Shown here: piece by piece, positions 29,029 to 39,330 of the stretch
Position numbering within the stretch: position 1 is the stretch's first letter
How the letters are laid out: each line of letters begins with the position of its first letter
Source: Candidatus Pelagibacter sp.
GTDB taxonomy: Bacteria > Pseudomonadota > Alphaproteobacteria > Pelagibacterales > Pelagibacteraceae
NCBI GenBank assembly: GCA_028103285.1
Contig: JAOHNF010000004.1
Span: 1 to 51,324, forward strand
Reading direction: 5' to 3'
Length of the DNA: 51,324 bases
Program-made: the position numbers and the translations under genes
Notes under the pieces: model-generated
The model's input: only the letters and a program-made list of their open reading frames with translations
Database searches by the model: none
What the model was told of the DNA's origin: nothing

Positions 29029-30435
29029 TTAAAAATGAATTGGTCTTTTATCAACAGCTAATGCCGCTTCTTTTATTGCTTCAGTATGTGTGGGATGTGC
29101 GTGACAAGTTCTAGCTATATCTTCAGCACTTGCTCCAAACTCCATAGCTAAAGCCATCTCTGCGATCATGTCTCCACAATGGGGTCCAATAATATGCACT
29201 CCTAGAATTTTATCTGTCTTGCTATCTGCTAACATTTTTACGAAGCCATCAGTCTCATTATTAACCTTTGCTCTCGAGTTTGCTAAAAAAGGAAATTTTC
29301 CTACTTTATAAGATATATTTTCATCTTTTAATTGCTCTTCAGTTTTTCCGACTGTTGCTACTTCAGGAGATGTATAAACAACTCCTGGAATTACATCATA
29401 ATTTACGTGTCCTGCTTGACCAGCTATTATTTCTGCTACTGCGATACCTTCTTCTTCAGCTTTATGTGCTAACATCGGACCTTTGATGACATCTCCTATT
29501 GCATAAATATTTTTTAAAGATGTTTGTAATTTTTCATTAACTTCAATTCTTCCTTTATCATCTTTTTTAATTCCAATTTTTGATAAGTTAAGTCCCTCTG
29601 TGTATGGTTTTCTACCAACTGATACTAATACTTTATCACATTCTTTTCTCTCCCTTACTTTTGTTGTGTTATTTTTATAATCGACAACAACTTTACCGCT
29701 GATATTTGTAACTGCCGTTACTTTATTATTAAGTTTAAATTGTATTCCTTGTTTAGTTAAAATTTTTTGGAATTCATTTGAAACTTCTTTATCCATCCCA
29801 GGAGTTATAAAATCTAAGTATTCAACTACAGTAACGTTTGACCCCAATCTTGACCACACGGATCCCATCTCGAGTCCTATGTAGCCGCCACCAATGACAA
29901 TTAAATCTTTGGGAACTTCAGAGAAAGATAAAGCTCCAGTGGAGGATACAATATTTTTTTCGTCTATCTCTATTCCGGGCAATGAAGTTGGTGAAGAACC
30001 TGTAGCAATAACGATATTTTTTGCTTTAATATTAGTTTTTTTATTGTTGCTTCCATATACAACAATATCATTTTTTGAAAAAATAACTCCTTTGCCTTTG
30101 AGATATGTAACCTTATTTTTTTTAAACAGGAATTCAACACCTTTAGTCAAAACTTGAACTGATTTTTCTTTATTTGACATCATTTTATTTATATTTAATT
30201 TAATGTCAGAGATTTCTATACCTTGATTACTAAAGTCTTTTTTTGCCTTATTATAATTTTCTGAGAGATTTAATAAACTTTTTGAAGGTATACAGCCTAC
30301 ATTAAGACATGTTCCTCCTAAAGCTCCTCTTGACTCAACACATGCTGTTTTAAGACCAAGTTGAGCGGCTCTTATTGCACAAACATAACCTCCGGGTCCA
30401 CCGCCAATTACAACTAAATCAAAATTATCTTCCAT
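29029..30435 (-). CDS. lpdA: Dihydrolipoamide dehydrogenase (E3)
   Basis: FAD-dependent E3 subunit of 468 residues that reoxidises the lipoyl arms of 2-oxoacid dehydrogenases. The FAD-binding GGGPGGY is at 11-17, the redox disulfide is Cys43-Cys48 in GGTCLNVGCIPSK, the NAD-binding GGGYIGLEMG block lies mid-chain, and the catalytic His-Glu pair is in AHPTHTEAIKE near the end. Directly after sucB with a 2-base gap, it would mainly serve 2-oxoglutarate dehydrogenase. Whether it also serves other complexes cannot be told here. Confidence 0.97.
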   Translation of the reverse strand: MEDNFDLVVIGGGPGGYVCAIRAAQLGLKTACVESRGALGGTCLNVGCIPSKSLLNLSENYNKAKKDFSNQGIEISDIKLNINKMMSNKEKSVQVLTKGVEFLFKKNKVTYLKGKGVIFSKNDIVVYGSNNKKTNIKAKNIVIATGSSPTSLPGIEIDEKNIVSSTGALSFSEVPKDLIVIGGGYIGLEMGSVWSRLGSNVTVVEYLDFITPGMDKEVSNEFQKILTKQGIQFKLNNKVTAVTNISGKVVVDYKNNTTKVRERKECDKVLVSVGRKPYTEGLNLSKIGIKKDDKGRIEVNEKLQTSLKNIYAIGDVIKGPMLAHKAEEEGIAVAEIIAGQAGHVNYDVIPGVVYTSPEVATVGKTEEQLKDENISYKVGKFPFLANSRAKVNNETDGFVKMLADSKTDKILGVHIIGPHCGDMIAEMALAMEFGASAEDIARTCHAHPTHTEAIKEAALAVDKRPIHF

Positions 30436-30437
30436 AA

Positions 30438-31754
30438 TTAAATATTTAGGAAAAGTCTTTGGGGCTGTTCTAGTGACTCTTTTAATATTTTCAAAAAAGA
30501 AACAGCTTCTTTTCCATCAATTATTCTATGATCATAAGATAAAGCTAAATACATTACTGGTCTTACCTCTATTTTGCCATCTACAACAACTGGTCTTTGT
30601 ACAATATTGTGCATGCCTAAAACTGCTGACTGAGGAGGGTTTAGTATTGGCGTCGACAACATTGATCCATAAATCCCACCATTAGTAATTGTAAAAGTTC
30701 CTCCTTGCAAATCCTCAATGGTAATTTTACCATCTCTTGCTTTTTGTCCAAGTTCACTAATATTCTTCTCTATATCAGCAAAAGACATTTCGTCTGTTTC
30801 TCTAAGCACAGGAACAACCAACCCTCTATCAGTTCCAACAGCAATACTTATATTGTAATAATTTTTATAAACAATTTCTTCACCTTGAATTTCTGCATTA
30901 ACCGCTGGGTAGTTTTTTAAACCTATAACACATGCTTTTACAAAAAATGACATAAAGCCAAGTTTCACCCCATAATTATTTTGAAAGTCCTCTTTATGTT
31001 GATTTCTCATTGCCATTACCTCGCTCATATCAACTTCATTAAAAGTTGTGAGCATTGCAGCGTTTTCTTGAGCTTCTTTTAATCTCTTTGCGATTGTGAG
31101 TCTCAGCCTGGTCATCTTAACTCTTTCCTCTGGACCATATTTTGTTTTTCTCTCTGCCGCAGCAGGTTTAGAACCCATTAAACTCATAATGTCCTCTTTT
31201 AAAATCACGCCATTTTTTCCTGATCCTTTAACAGTACTTAAATCAACTTTAGTTTCACTAGCCATTTTTCTTGCTGCAGGTGAAATTTGTTTCTCTTTTT
31301 TTTTAAATATTTTTTCCTCATGAACTTGTTCTAGTATTAGAGGTTCTTCTTCCTCTAAATAAAGTTTGGACTCCTTCTTTTCAACTTTTTTTGGTTTTAT
31401 TTGTTCTGATTTGGAAATTTTTTTTTCTTCAAAAACTTTTAATTTATTTTGTTCTTTTTCTTTGTTTGGAGGGGCATAATTATTTATTTCTTCGGCAGAA
31501 CTATCTGTGTTGTTTAGTGAGTCATCTATGGTTCCTAGTAAAGACCCCACATTTACAGTTTCACCTTCTTTAACAACAACACTTCTTAGAACCCCATTAG
31601 TAGGGGAAGGAACCTCGACGTTTACTTTATCTGTTTCTAATTCTACAAGAGGTTCATCAGTTGAAACTTTTTCACCTTGGGTTTTAAGCCATTTTGAAAC
31701 TGTAGCTTCTGTAACTGACTCACCTAAAGTAGGAACTGTTATTTTTTCTACCAT
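30438..31754 (-). CDS. sucB: 2-oxoglutarate dehydrogenase E2 (dihydrolipoyl succinyltransferase)
   Basis: E2 core of 438 residues that transfers succinyl groups to CoA. A single N-terminal lipoyl domain carries Lys43 in [11 protein letters not shown], then comes a charged Lys/Glu-rich linker (about 85-155), a peripheral-subunit-binding domain ([17 protein letters not shown]) and the catalytic domain with the HxxxDG-type site [12 protein letters not shown] (His409, Asp413). The [10 protein letters not shown] and [11 protein letters not shown] blocks are typical of SucB rather than pyruvate E2. It lies between sucA (no gap) and lpd (2-base gap). Confidence 0.97.
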   Translation of the reverse strand: MVEKITVPTLGESVTEATVSKWLKTQGEKVSTDEPLVELETDKVNVEVPSPTNGVLRSVVVKEGETVNVGSLLGTIDDSLNNTDSSAEEINNYAPPNKEKEQNKLKVFEEKKISKSEQIKPKKVEKKESKLYLEEEEPLILEQVHEEKIFKKKEKQISPAARKMASETKVDLSTVKGSGKNGVILKEDIMSLMGSKPAAAERKTKYGPEERVKMTRLRLTIAKRLKEAQENAAMLTTFNEVDMSEVMAMRNQHKEDFQNNYGVKLGFMSFFVKACVIGLKNYPAVNAEIQGEEIVYKNYYNISIAVGTDRGLVVPVLRETDEMSFADIEKNISELGQKARDGKITIEDLQGGTFTITNGGIYGSMLSTPILNPPQSAVLGMHNIVQRPVVVDGKIEVRPVMYLALSYDHRIIDGKEAVSFLKILKESLEQPQRLFLNI

Positions 31755-34646
31755 TTAATCTTTAAGTATCTTTTCTAATATTTCTTTTTGTTGTGCAAGA
31801 TGTTTGTTTAGATTTCCAGTCGCAGTAGAAGAAGCTGCTTTTCTACCCACATATTTAACAAATTTATCACCAAAATTTACAATTTCCAAAGTTCTATCTA
31901 TATAGTTTCTAACAGTATTCCACGCACCCATATTTTTTGGTTCTTCTTGGCACCAAATAAACTTAGCTTTTGTGTATCTTTTTAATATTGTTGCCAGAGT
32001 TTTAACGGGGAAAGGATAAAGTTGCTCTATTCTAATAAAAGTAACTTTATCATTTTTATACTTTTCTCTGGCTTCAATTAAGTCATAATAAATCTTACCT
32101 GAGCACATCACTACTTTATTAATTTTATCGTCATTTTTTTTAAGTTCTAGTAAATTGTTTACCTTAGAGTAAGCATCGTCTTCTAAAATTCTATGAAATG
32201 TTCTTTTTTTTGAAAACTCTGAAATACTTGAAACACATTTTTTATGTCTTAGTAAAGATTTAGGTGTCATAATAATTAGTGGTTTTCTAAATTCTCTATG
32301 CATTTGACGTCTTAAAACATGAAAATAGTTTGATGGTGTCGTGCAGTTAACAACTTGAATATTTTCTCCTGCACATAATTGTAAGAATCTCTCTAGCCTT
32401 GCAGATGAGTGTTCTGGGCCTTGACCTTCATAACCATGAGGAAGCAGCATAACTAAACCACTGGCTCTTCCCCACTTGGACTCTCCAGAGGTAATAAATT
32501 GATCAATAATAACTTGCGCTCCATTTGCAAAGTCTCCAAATTGAGCTTCCCATAAAACTAATGTCTCTGGTTCAGATAAAGAGTACCCAAACTCGAAACC
32601 TAAAACTGCAAATTCAGAGAGTAAACTATCTATTATCTCAAAATTCTTTTGACCTTTAGAAATATTATTCAAAGGAATATACCTTTCATGGCTATCTTGA
32701 TTTCTTAAAACGGCATGTCTTTGACTAAAGGTGCCTCTACCAGAGTCTTGTCCAGATAGCCTGACAGAAAAACCTTCTGTTAGCAAAGTTCCAAAAGCTA
32801 AATTTTCTGCAGTAGACCAGTCAATTGCTTCACCTTTTTCTACAGCTTTAAGTCTTAAATCAAATATTTTTTTTAATGTTTTATGAACATTAAAATTATT
32901 AGGTATTTTTGAAATTTTTTTCCCTATATCCATTATTAATTTTTTATCTACACCACTGGCTCCTCTTTTATCTTTTCCTAAACCTGGTTTAAATCTAGAC
33001 CATGCACCATCAAACCATTTTAATTCTGATTTATAATTTTTTGATGACTCGAATTCTTTCTCTAAAAAAGTCTTAAAATTTATTTTTTCTTTTTGTAATT
33101 CAGTTTCTGTTACTAATCCTTCTTGACTTAATTTTTTTCCATAAATTGAGAGCGTAGATGGGTGCATTTTAATTTTTTTGTACATTATTGGCTGTGTAAA
33201 CGAAGGTTCATCCCCTTCGTTATGACCAAATCTTCTATAGCAAACTATATCGATCACCACGTCTCTATTAAATTTTTGTCTATACTCCGTTGCAATTTTT
33301 GCACAGTGTACAACAGCCTCTGGGTCATCGCCATTGACGTGAAAGATAGGTGCTTGTGCAATTTTAGCAACATCGGAAGGATAAGGAGATGATCTCGCAA
33401 ACCTTGGGGCAGTAGTAAATCCTATTTGATTATTAACAATAATATGAATTGTTCCTCCTATATTATGTCCTGGTAGACCTGACATAGCAAAACATTCTGC
33501 AACAATACCTTGCCCGGCGAATGCTGCATCCCCATGCATTAAAACAGGAATAACTTTTTTTCTTTTTTTATCTTTGTGAAAAAATTGTTTTGCTCTCACT
33601 TGTCCTAAGACAACTGGATTTACTGCTTCCAGGTGAGAGGGGTTGTCTGTCAAACTTATATGAACAGAGTTTCCATCGAACTCTCTATTCGAGGATGCTC
33701 CCAAATGATATTTTACATCTCCTTCAAAATCTTTTTTAGAACTAACAGTTTTGCCGAAAAACTCACTAAAAATTGCTTTAAAAGGTTTGCCCATTACATT
33801 AGCTAGAACATTTAATCTACCTCGATGCGGCATACCTATTTTAATTTCTTTAGCACCTAAATTTCCACCTTTTTTAATTATTTGTTCTAATGCTGGGATT
33901 AATGCTTCTCCACCATCTAAACCGAATCTTTTTGTTCCAACAAACTTTACATGAAGATATTTTTCAAAACCTTCTGCTTGAATAATTTTGTTTAGAATTG
34001 CTTTTTTTCCATTCTCAGTAAAGTAAATATTTTTTTCTAATCCTTCTATTCTATCCCTAATCCAAGATTTTTCTTCTGGATCTCCCATATGCATAAATTC
34101 ATATCCAATGTTAGAAGAATAAGTTTTTTTAAGAATTTTTATAATTTGATTTAAGTCTGCATATTGTAATCCAAGCACTCCATCTAAAAATATTTTTCTA
34201 TCATAATCTTTTTTTTCAAAACCATATGACTCTGGTTTCAATTCTGGATGTTCCTCTTTTTCTTGAATTGAAAGCGGGTCTAAATTAGCTATTAAATTTC
34301 CCCTTATTCTATAAGCTCTTATCAACATAATAGCTCGCACCGAGTCTTGGGATGCTTGCTTTATTGTATCTGAATTTATATTAATATTTTTTTCCTCTTC
34401 TACCTTGGTATCTTCTATGAATTTTATTTTTCTAAATTTTTTTCCTGGAGACCAGCTTGGACCTTTGATGTCATCATAAATAAGTTTTTCATTATCACTT
34501 AATCCATCAAAAAAAAATTTCCAACTTTCTGGTAGCGAGCTTGGGTCAGAAATATAATCTGCATAAAATTCATTAATAAATTCTGAATTAGAACCTGCTA
34601 AAAAGGAGGTTTTTTTGTATGTTATATTGTTATCAGATGAAGGCAT
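31755..34646 (-). CDS. sucA: 2-oxoglutarate dehydrogenase E1
   Basis: Thiamine-diphosphate enzyme of 963 residues that decarboxylates 2-oxoglutarate and passes the succinyl unit to the E2 lipoyl arm. The N-terminal E2-binding segment (NSEFINEFYADYISDPSSLP) is present. The TPP-binding region has HGDAAFAGQGIVAECFAMS and IHIIVNNQIGFTT, and the C-terminal domain includes SGQDSGRGTFSQRHAV. Length fits the SucA family. It follows sucD after 33 bases and abuts sucB. No start other than the ATG at 34646 is needed. Confidence 0.98.
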   Translation of the reverse strand: MPSSDNNITYKKTSFLAGSNSEFINEFYADYISDPSSLPESWKFFFDGLSDNEKLIYDDIKGPSWSPGKKFRKIKFIEDTKVEEEKNININSDTIKQASQDSVRAIMLIRAYRIRGNLIANLDPLSIQEKEEHPELKPESYGFEKKDYDRKIFLDGVLGLQYADLNQIIKILKKTYSSNIGYEFMHMGDPEEKSWIRDRIEGLEKNIYFTENGKKAILNKIIQAEGFEKYLHVKFVGTKRFGLDGGEALIPALEQIIKKGGNLGAKEIKIGMPHRGRLNVLANVMGKPFKAIFSEFFGKTVSSKKDFEGDVKYHLGASSNREFDGNSVHISLTDNPSHLEAVNPVVLGQVRAKQFFHKDKKRKKVIPVLMHGDAAFAGQGIVAECFAMSGLPGHNIGGTIHIIVNNQIGFTTAPRFARSSPYPSDVAKIAQAPIFHVNGDDPEAVVHCAKIATEYRQKFNRDVVIDIVCYRRFGHNEGDEPSFTQPIMYKKIKMHPSTLSIYGKKLSQEGLVTETELQKEKINFKTFLEKEFESSKNYKSELKWFDGAWSRFKPGLGKDKRGASGVDKKLIMDIGKKISKIPNNFNVHKTLKKIFDLRLKAVEKGEAIDWSTAENLAFGTLLTEGFSVRLSGQDSGRGTFSQRHAVLRNQDSHERYIPLNNISKGQKNFEIIDSLLSEFAVLGFEFGYSLSEPETLVLWEAQFGDFANGAQVIIDQFITSGESKWGRASGLVMLLPHGYEGQGPEHSSARLERFLQLCAGENIQVVNCTTPSNYFHVLRRQMHREFRKPLIIMTPKSLLRHKKCVSSISEFSKKRTFHRILEDDAYSKVNNLLELKKNDDKINKVVMCSGKIYYDLIEAREKYKNDKVTFIRIEQLYPFPVKTLATILKRYTKAKFIWCQEEPKNMGAWNTVRNYIDRTLEIVNFGDKFVKYVGRKAASSTATGNLNKHLAQQKEILEKILKD

Positions 34647-34679
34647 AAAAAAATTTATTTTAGCATAAATTAATGGAAA

Positions 34680-35555
34680 TCAACCATTAAGTTTTTGAAA
34701 TAAAGTTTTACCTATATCAGCCGGTGATTTAGATATGGTAATTCCTGCAGATTTCATTATTTCTATTTTATCTGCCGCTCCTCCTTTTCCGCCTGAAATT
34801 ATAGCCCCCGCATGCCCCATTCTTCTCCCTGGTGGAGCTGTTAAGCCTGCAATAAAGCCAACCATGGGTTTTTTAATCTTTTCTTTTTTTAAAAATTCTG
34901 CAGCCTCTTCTTCGGCTGAGCCACCAATTTCGCCGATCATTACTATAGATTTTGTATCATTATCTTTTAAAAAAAGTTCTAAGCAGTCAATAAAATTTGT
35001 ACCATTTATAGGATCTCCACCAATTCCTATACATGTGGACTGACCCATTCCGTTAGCTGATGTTTGAGCCACAGCTTCATAGGTTAATGTGCCTGATCTA
35101 GAAACTATACCTACAGTGCCTTTTTTATGAATATTTCCAGGCATAATACCAATCTTACACTCTTCTGGTGTTATAATACCTGGGCAGTTAGGTCCAATTA
35201 ATCTAGATGTACTATTATTTAAAATTTGTTTTACTTTAAGCATATCAAGAACTGGTATTCCTTCGGTAATGCAAACTATCAACTTTATTTTTGCTTCTAT
35301 AGCTTCAATAATTGCGGCTCCAGCAAATTTAGGAGGAACATAAATCATTGTTGCGGTAGCAGAAGTTCGATCTTTAGCTTCTTGTACAGTATTAAAAACT
35401 GGTAAGCCTAAATGTGCTTGGCCTCCTTTTTTAGGTGTAACTCCTCCAACTAACTGTGTTCCGTATTTTAAGGCTTGTTCTGAATGAAAAGTTCCATGAG
35501 TGCCGGTAAAACCTTGGCAAATTACTTTTGTGCCTTTGTTTACAAGGACAGACAT
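34680..35555 (-). CDS. sucD: Succinyl-CoA synthetase alpha subunit
   Basis: Subunit of 291 residues that binds CoA and carries the phosphorylated histidine in the substrate-level phosphorylation step of the TCA cycle. The CoA-binding fold starts with [18 protein letters not shown]; the active His is His248 in [14 protein letters not shown]. The [11 protein letters not shown] motif is also conserved. The start codon directly follows the sucC stop with no gap, as expected for the two halves of one heteromer. Confidence 0.98.
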   Translation of the reverse strand: MSVLVNKGTKVICQGFTGTHGTFHSEQALKYGTQLVGGVTPKKGGQAHLGLPVFNTVQEAKDRTSATATMIYVPPKFAGAAIIEAIEAKIKLIVCITEGIPVLDMLKVKQILNNSTSRLIGPNCPGIITPEECKIGIMPGNIHKKGTVGIVSRSGTLTYEAVAQTSANGMGQSTCIGIGGDPINGTNFIDCLELFLKDNDTKSIVMIGEIGGSAEEEAAEFLKKEKIKKPMVGFIAGLTAPPGRRMGHAGAIISGGKGGAADKIEIMKSAGITISKSPADIGKTLFQKLNG

Positions 35556-36719
35556 TTATTTAATAGCCTCAACTACTTTTTTAGCTGCATCGTTTAAGTC
35601 AGAAGCTGACAATATTTTTAAGTTAGACTTATCTAGTATTTCTTTTCCCTCTTTAAAATTTGTTCCCGCTAATCTGACAATTAATGGAACTGATAAATTT
35701 ACCTCTTTAGCTGCTTCAACAACACCTTGTGCAAGAACATCACATCTCATTATACCTCCAAAAATATTTATTAAAATTCCTTTTACGTTCTTATCAGATA
35801 ATATCAATTTAAATGCAGCTGCAACTTTTTCCTTTGATGCCCCTCCTCCTACATCTAAAAAATTTGCAGGCTCTTTTCCATAAAGCTTAATTATGTCCAT
35901 GGTTGCCATCGCCAACCCTGCACCATTAACCATACATCCTATTGATCCATTAAGCTTAATGTAAGCTAAATCATGTTTGCTTGCTTCAATCTCAGTTGGG
36001 TCTTCTTCGTTTAAATCTCTTAATTTTAATATTTCAGGTCTTCTAAAAATAGCATTATCATCAAAATTCATTTTCGCATCTAGACATACAATTTTATTAT
36101 CCTTAGTTATAATAAGAGGGTTTATTTCAATTAAACTTGCATCTTTTTCCATAGTTATTTTATAAAGAGATTTAATTAATTTAATTGCAGTTTCTTTCTG
36201 TGTGTTATCAAACTTAAATATTGAAATAATACTTTCTATTTCATTGTGACTTGGTCCCTCATCTTTTATTTCTATTTTATTAGTAATAATTTTTTCAGGT
36301 GTTTCTGAGGCTATTTTTTCTATATCCATGCCACCTTCTGTACTGCTAATAAAAGCAATTTTGGACGTCTCTCTGTCAATCAGACATGATAAATAAAATT
36401 CTTTGGAGATATCTGATGCCTCCTCAACATATAATCTTTTAACTTCTTTTCCTTGGGGGCCAGTTTGATGAGTAACCAATACTTTACCCATCATCTTTGT
36501 TGCCTCTTTTTCTAATTCATTGATAGTTTTAATTAATTTTACTCCTCCTGCTTTACCTCTACCGCCAGCGTGTATTTGTGCTTTTAAAACATATTCTTTA
36601 GAATTTAATTTTTTAATTTTTTCAGGTAACTCTTCTATGGACAAAATAACAACACCATTTGAGACTGGTGCTCCATAATCTTTTAAAATTTTCTTTGCTT
36701 GATGTTCGTGTATATTCAT
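35556..36719 (-). CDS. sucC: Succinyl-CoA synthetase beta subunit
   Basis: ATP-grasp subunit of 387 residues that binds the nucleotide and pairs with SucD. It opens with NIHEHQAKKILKDYGAPVSNG and has the QIHAGGRGKAGGVKL nucleotide loop, the EINPLIIT motif and the FLDVGGGASKEKV segment. Normal length. Its ATG overlaps the stop of the upstream FkbM methyltransferase gene by 4 bases (ATGA), so there is no intergenic promoter; transcription must come from inside or ahead of the glycan genes. Confidence 0.98.
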   Translation of the reverse strand: MNIHEHQAKKILKDYGAPVSNGVVILSIEELPEKIKKLNSKEYVLKAQIHAGGRGKAGGVKLIKTINELEKEATKMMGKVLVTHQTGPQGKEVKRLYVEEASDISKEFYLSCLIDRETSKIAFISSTEGGMDIEKIASETPEKIITNKIEIKDEGPSHNEIESIISIFKFDNTQKETAIKLIKSLYKITMEKDASLIEINPLIITKDNKIVCLDAKMNFDDNAIFRRPEILKLRDLNEEDPTEIEASKHDLAYIKLNGSIGCMVNGAGLAMATMDIIKLYGKEPANFLDVGGGASKEKVAAAFKLILSDKNVKGILINIFGGIMRCDVLAQGVVEAAKEVNLSVPLIVRLAGTNFKEGKEILDKSNLKILSASDLNDAAKKVVEAIK

Positions 36720-37435
36720 TTAAATTTTTTATTTTTATACAATCTATCTTCCCAATATGTAAAAGGAAATCTGAAAGTATCTTCTAATACAAAGTTATTT
36801 TTAATCAAGTAATTGTGTATTTTTCTTGGATTATAATTAAAATAAATTTTGTCCCTGTGGAATTCTATCAAAATAAAGTGCGTATGTTTAATTGATTTAT
36901 TGAGCCCAAGTAATACTTCAAGTTCGTGGCCCTCTGTGTCTATTTTAAGTAGATTTATTTTTTTTATACGATTTTTTTTTATAACATCATTTAATCTTAC
37001 AGTTTTTATATTATATGTTTCTTTTATTAAGCTCTTATTTTTATTAGAAACAAATAATTTAGCTTTGCGCTTGAGATAGGGATTTGTCTCATCAAGTTTT
37101 GTTAGCGAGGAAGTTAGGTCATGATTGTTAATATAAATTTTTTGTAATTTATTTTCACTAGAAATAGCACAATTAAAAATTTTAATAAATTTAATATGTT
37201 TGTATTTGTTTTTTATTTTTTTAAAAATATATTTTTGTGGTTCAAACATTAAAGCTTTTTTGACTCTAAAATTTTTTATAATTAAATCTGTATATGTTCC
37301 CTTATGCGCTCCTACATCTATAAAGTAGTCGATTTCTATTATTTTTTTTCTTAGGCTAAAAAGTATTTTTTTTTGGTGAATAAACTTATCAATAATATCA
37401 AAAAAAAGGATGGCAAAAAATTTTATTAGTTTCAT
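36716..37435 (-). CDS. FkbM-family methyltransferase
   Basis: SAM-dependent methyltransferase of 239 residues. The SAM-binding motif FIDVGAHKGTYTD is at about 38-50, MFEPQ near 63-67 binds the SAM ribose, and the family hallmark LLKIDTEGHE is at 162-171. FkbM-family enzymes usually O-methylate sugars of surface polysaccharides or secondary metabolites. The neighbours (a GT-C-like membrane protein with a 4-base overlap, and an O-antigen ligase across the tRNA) favour a surface glycan as the target; this is inference. The base composition is visibly more AT-rich than sucC. Its 3' end overlaps the sucC start by 4 bases. Confidence 0.87.
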   Translation of the reverse strand: MKLIKFFAILFFDIIDKFIHQKKILFSLRKKIIEIDYFIDVGAHKGTYTDLIIKNFRVKKALMFEPQKYIFKKIKNKYKHIKFIKIFNCAISSENKLQKIYINNHDLTSSLTKLDETNPYLKRKAKLFVSNKNKSLIKETYNIKTVRLNDVIKKNRIKKINLLKIDTEGHELEVLLGLNKSIKHTHFILIEFHRDKIYFNYNPRKIHNYLIKNNFVLEDTFRFPFTYWEDRLYKNKKFK

Positions 37436-38997
37436 TTAAACTCTTTACAGTTTTTTACAATTTCAAATTTAATTAATATTTCAGTGATTCTTTGTTTTGA
37501 CAGACACTTTTTATTAATTATAAGTTCTATTATAGATTTATCACTGTTGGTAGTCTCATAAATAAAATCAATATTATTTTTTTTTAAGTTTTCAATGAAA
37601 AAGTATTTGTATTTTTGATAATACTGTTGATTTTCTAAAGGGAAACTTACTGATGGATGATGCCATTGATTAGGGGAAAAATCATAAATTTTTAACGAAG
37701 GTGCTAAAAATTGATAATCAGTGATTAAAGCTTTATTAGACTTGTCTTTTGAAAGGACCTCCATAACTTTCAACAAGTTATTAATTTCTTTTTTAGGGTT
37801 GTTTTGATGCCCTGCTGTTATCCATTTTAAGCCTTTTAAATCTTTGGATAATATTTCTGCATCAATTGCTTTGCTTAAATCTACTTTCTCTAATTCATTA
37901 AACTTTCTATGTTCGTTAAATCTTATGTGGTATTTTGTAGTTGAGTAAATACAAAGAAAAATAAAGATAAATAAAAAAAACTTATTTGCAAAAATTTCTT
38001 TATAAAAAATGTGAACAATTCCTGTGAGTAAGGGTATCAAAAAAAATATATAATTTTGATTTAAAGTATAAAATTGATGAAATATTAATAAACAACTTAA
38101 TGTTATTATAGTTACAATAGTAAAAATTGCTTCAATATTTTTGTTTTTGTTTTTACATAATTTGATTAAAATAGTCGCTAGGAATAACACTAAAATACTA
38201 ACAAATTTATATTTAATAATTACATTAATCAAATTAAAATCGTAATTAGAAAATCTGTAATCTCCAATATTTTTTGCATATAAAATATATTGATCGTAAA
38301 AATTTAAAAAATTTATCTTTGTAAAAAATAAAAACAAAAATAAAAATAATATTGAAATAACTGTTCCGTATATCAGAGGTAATAGTGTGTTTTTTATTTG
38401 TTTTTGATTAAATAAAAAATAAGCTAGAATTAAAGGACTTATTGAAATTAATCCATAAGCTGCTGGCGTCTGTTTTGATAAAAATGACAAACAAAACAAA
38501 AATGGTATTAAAATAAAATAATACTGTTTTTTTTTATTTATACCCAAAATAAAAAAATAAAACGCAATTATTAGAAAAAATGTAGAGTGATGATCTACAA
38601 ATGGCGTACCTACGACTGGATAAAATAAAATTGAAAATAAAATAGAATAAAAAAAGGAATATGTTCTTTTTAATCTTAAATTAACAAGTAAATTATAAGT
38701 TGCTATAGATATTATTAAATTAAATAACGATGAATGTATTATGTAGCTTTTCCATGATACGCCGTTAACTAAAAAAAAAAATGCGTTTAGATAATCTAGC
38801 AAAGGTCCTGTAACTAACCAGTAATCTGAAAAAGGTATATATCCATTTAGAACTCTGTAACCACCATTGTACAGTACAAAATTGTCCATTGGCATTACGC
38901 CAATAAATCCATAATAATAGTTTATACAAAAAGAAAATAAGCCTAGTAAACATATTAGTAAATAATTTTTTAAATTAAATTTTTCTTTAAAGAGCAT
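37432..38997 (-). CDS. Polytopic membrane protein, GT-C glycosyltransferase-like
   Basis: A 521-residue integral membrane protein with about ten or more hydrophobic helices in residues 10-345 and a soluble C-terminal domain of about 170 residues. An early periplasmic-side segment GYIPFSDYWLVTGPLLDY, with an acidic residue next to an aromatic pair, recalls the catalytic loop of GT-C enzymes (ArnT/PMT type) that move sugars from a lipid carrier. GTPFVDHHS and SKQTPAAYG are other GT-C-like blocks. No closer assignment is possible. It overlaps the FkbM gene by 4 bases and is preceded by tRNA-Arg on the same strand, so a role in decorating surface glycan is plausible. Confidence 0.7.
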   Translation of the reverse strand: MLFKEKFNLKNYLLICLLGLFSFCINYYYGFIGVMPMDNFVLYNGGYRVLNGYIPFSDYWLVTGPLLDYLNAFFFLVNGVSWKSYIIHSSLFNLIISIATYNLLVNLRLKRTYSFFYSILFSILFYPVVGTPFVDHHSTFFLIIAFYFFILGINKKKQYYFILIPFLFCLSFLSKQTPAAYGLISISPLILAYFLFNQKQIKNTLLPLIYGTVISILFLFLFLFFTKINFLNFYDQYILYAKNIGDYRFSNYDFNLINVIIKYKFVSILVLFLATILIKLCKNKNKNIEAIFTIVTIITLSCLLIFHQFYTLNQNYIFFLIPLLTGIVHIFYKEIFANKFFLFIFIFLCIYSTTKYHIRFNEHRKFNELEKVDLSKAIDAEILSKDLKGLKWITAGHQNNPKKEINNLLKVMEVLSKDKSNKALITDYQFLAPSLKIYDFSPNQWHHPSVSFPLENQQYYQKYKYFFIENLKKNNIDFIYETTNSDKSIIELIINKKCLSKQRITEILIKFEIVKNCKEFK

Positions 38998-39176
38998 TTT
39001 TTAATATTAATAGGTTCTTAATAAATAATTTAGCAAAAGCATTTTTTTATAAAGTTGTCTAACTTTTCTTTTCTTTATTTTAGTGAATTAAAAAAAACAA
39101 CTAAAATAATTAAAATGACCTTATTTTGAAGTTTTCATAGCTAATTTTTTTGCTATAAATGCTTTAAAATATTTTT
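38998..39176. other. AT-rich gap between the glycosyltransferase gene and tRNA-Arg
   Basis: About 180 bases with no ORF of note on either strand, the longest stretch here without any recognised element. It is strongly AT-rich with several T-tracts. A weak inverted pair ATAGC/GCTAT near 39136-39156 has a T-rich loop but does not make a convincing terminator. As the only sizeable space ahead of the minus-strand glycan and suc genes it is the likely place for their promoter, although no clear -35/-10 pair was recognised. Confidence 0.5.
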
Positions 39177-39250
39177 TGTACCCGACAGGAGTTGAACCTG
39201 TAACCCCCTGATTCGTAATCAGGTATTCTATCCAGTTGAACTACGGGTAC
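39177..39250 (-). tRNA. tRNA-Arg (anticodon ACG)
   Basis: A 74-base tRNA on the minus strand. The acceptor stem GTACCCG/CGGGTAC is at 39244-39250 and 39178-39184. The anticodon stem CCTGA/TCAGG encloses loop TTACGAA, giving ACG, normally edited to ICG and so reading CGU, CGC and CGA. The T-arm is CAGG with loop TTCAACT. CCA is not encoded (the discriminator A is followed by A residues), in contrast to tRNA-Leu at the start of the window. Confidence 0.97.
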
Positions 39251-39281
39251 GTAAAAAAAATAATTTATACAGGATAACAGC

Positions 39282-39310
39282 TTGAGATTCATTACTTATC
39301 TATTGATAAC
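39282..39310 (+). promoter_or_regulatory. Putative promoter of the O-antigen ligase-like gene
   Basis: TTGAGA at 39282-39287, a 17-base spacer, and GATAAC at 39305-39310 in the gap between tRNA-Arg and the plus-strand gene. A start near 39317 would leave a leader of about 15-30 bases, depending on whether the ATG at 39331 or 39346 is used. The match is moderate. Confidence 0.4.
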
Positions 39311-39330
39311 TACAAATAATTAAATAAATT

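Noticed and set aside
39177..39250. tRNA-Arg as an attachment site with a flanking direct repeat
   Set aside because: No integrase gene and no second copy of the tRNA 3' end were seen by eye in the neighbouring sequence; only the location is suggestive.
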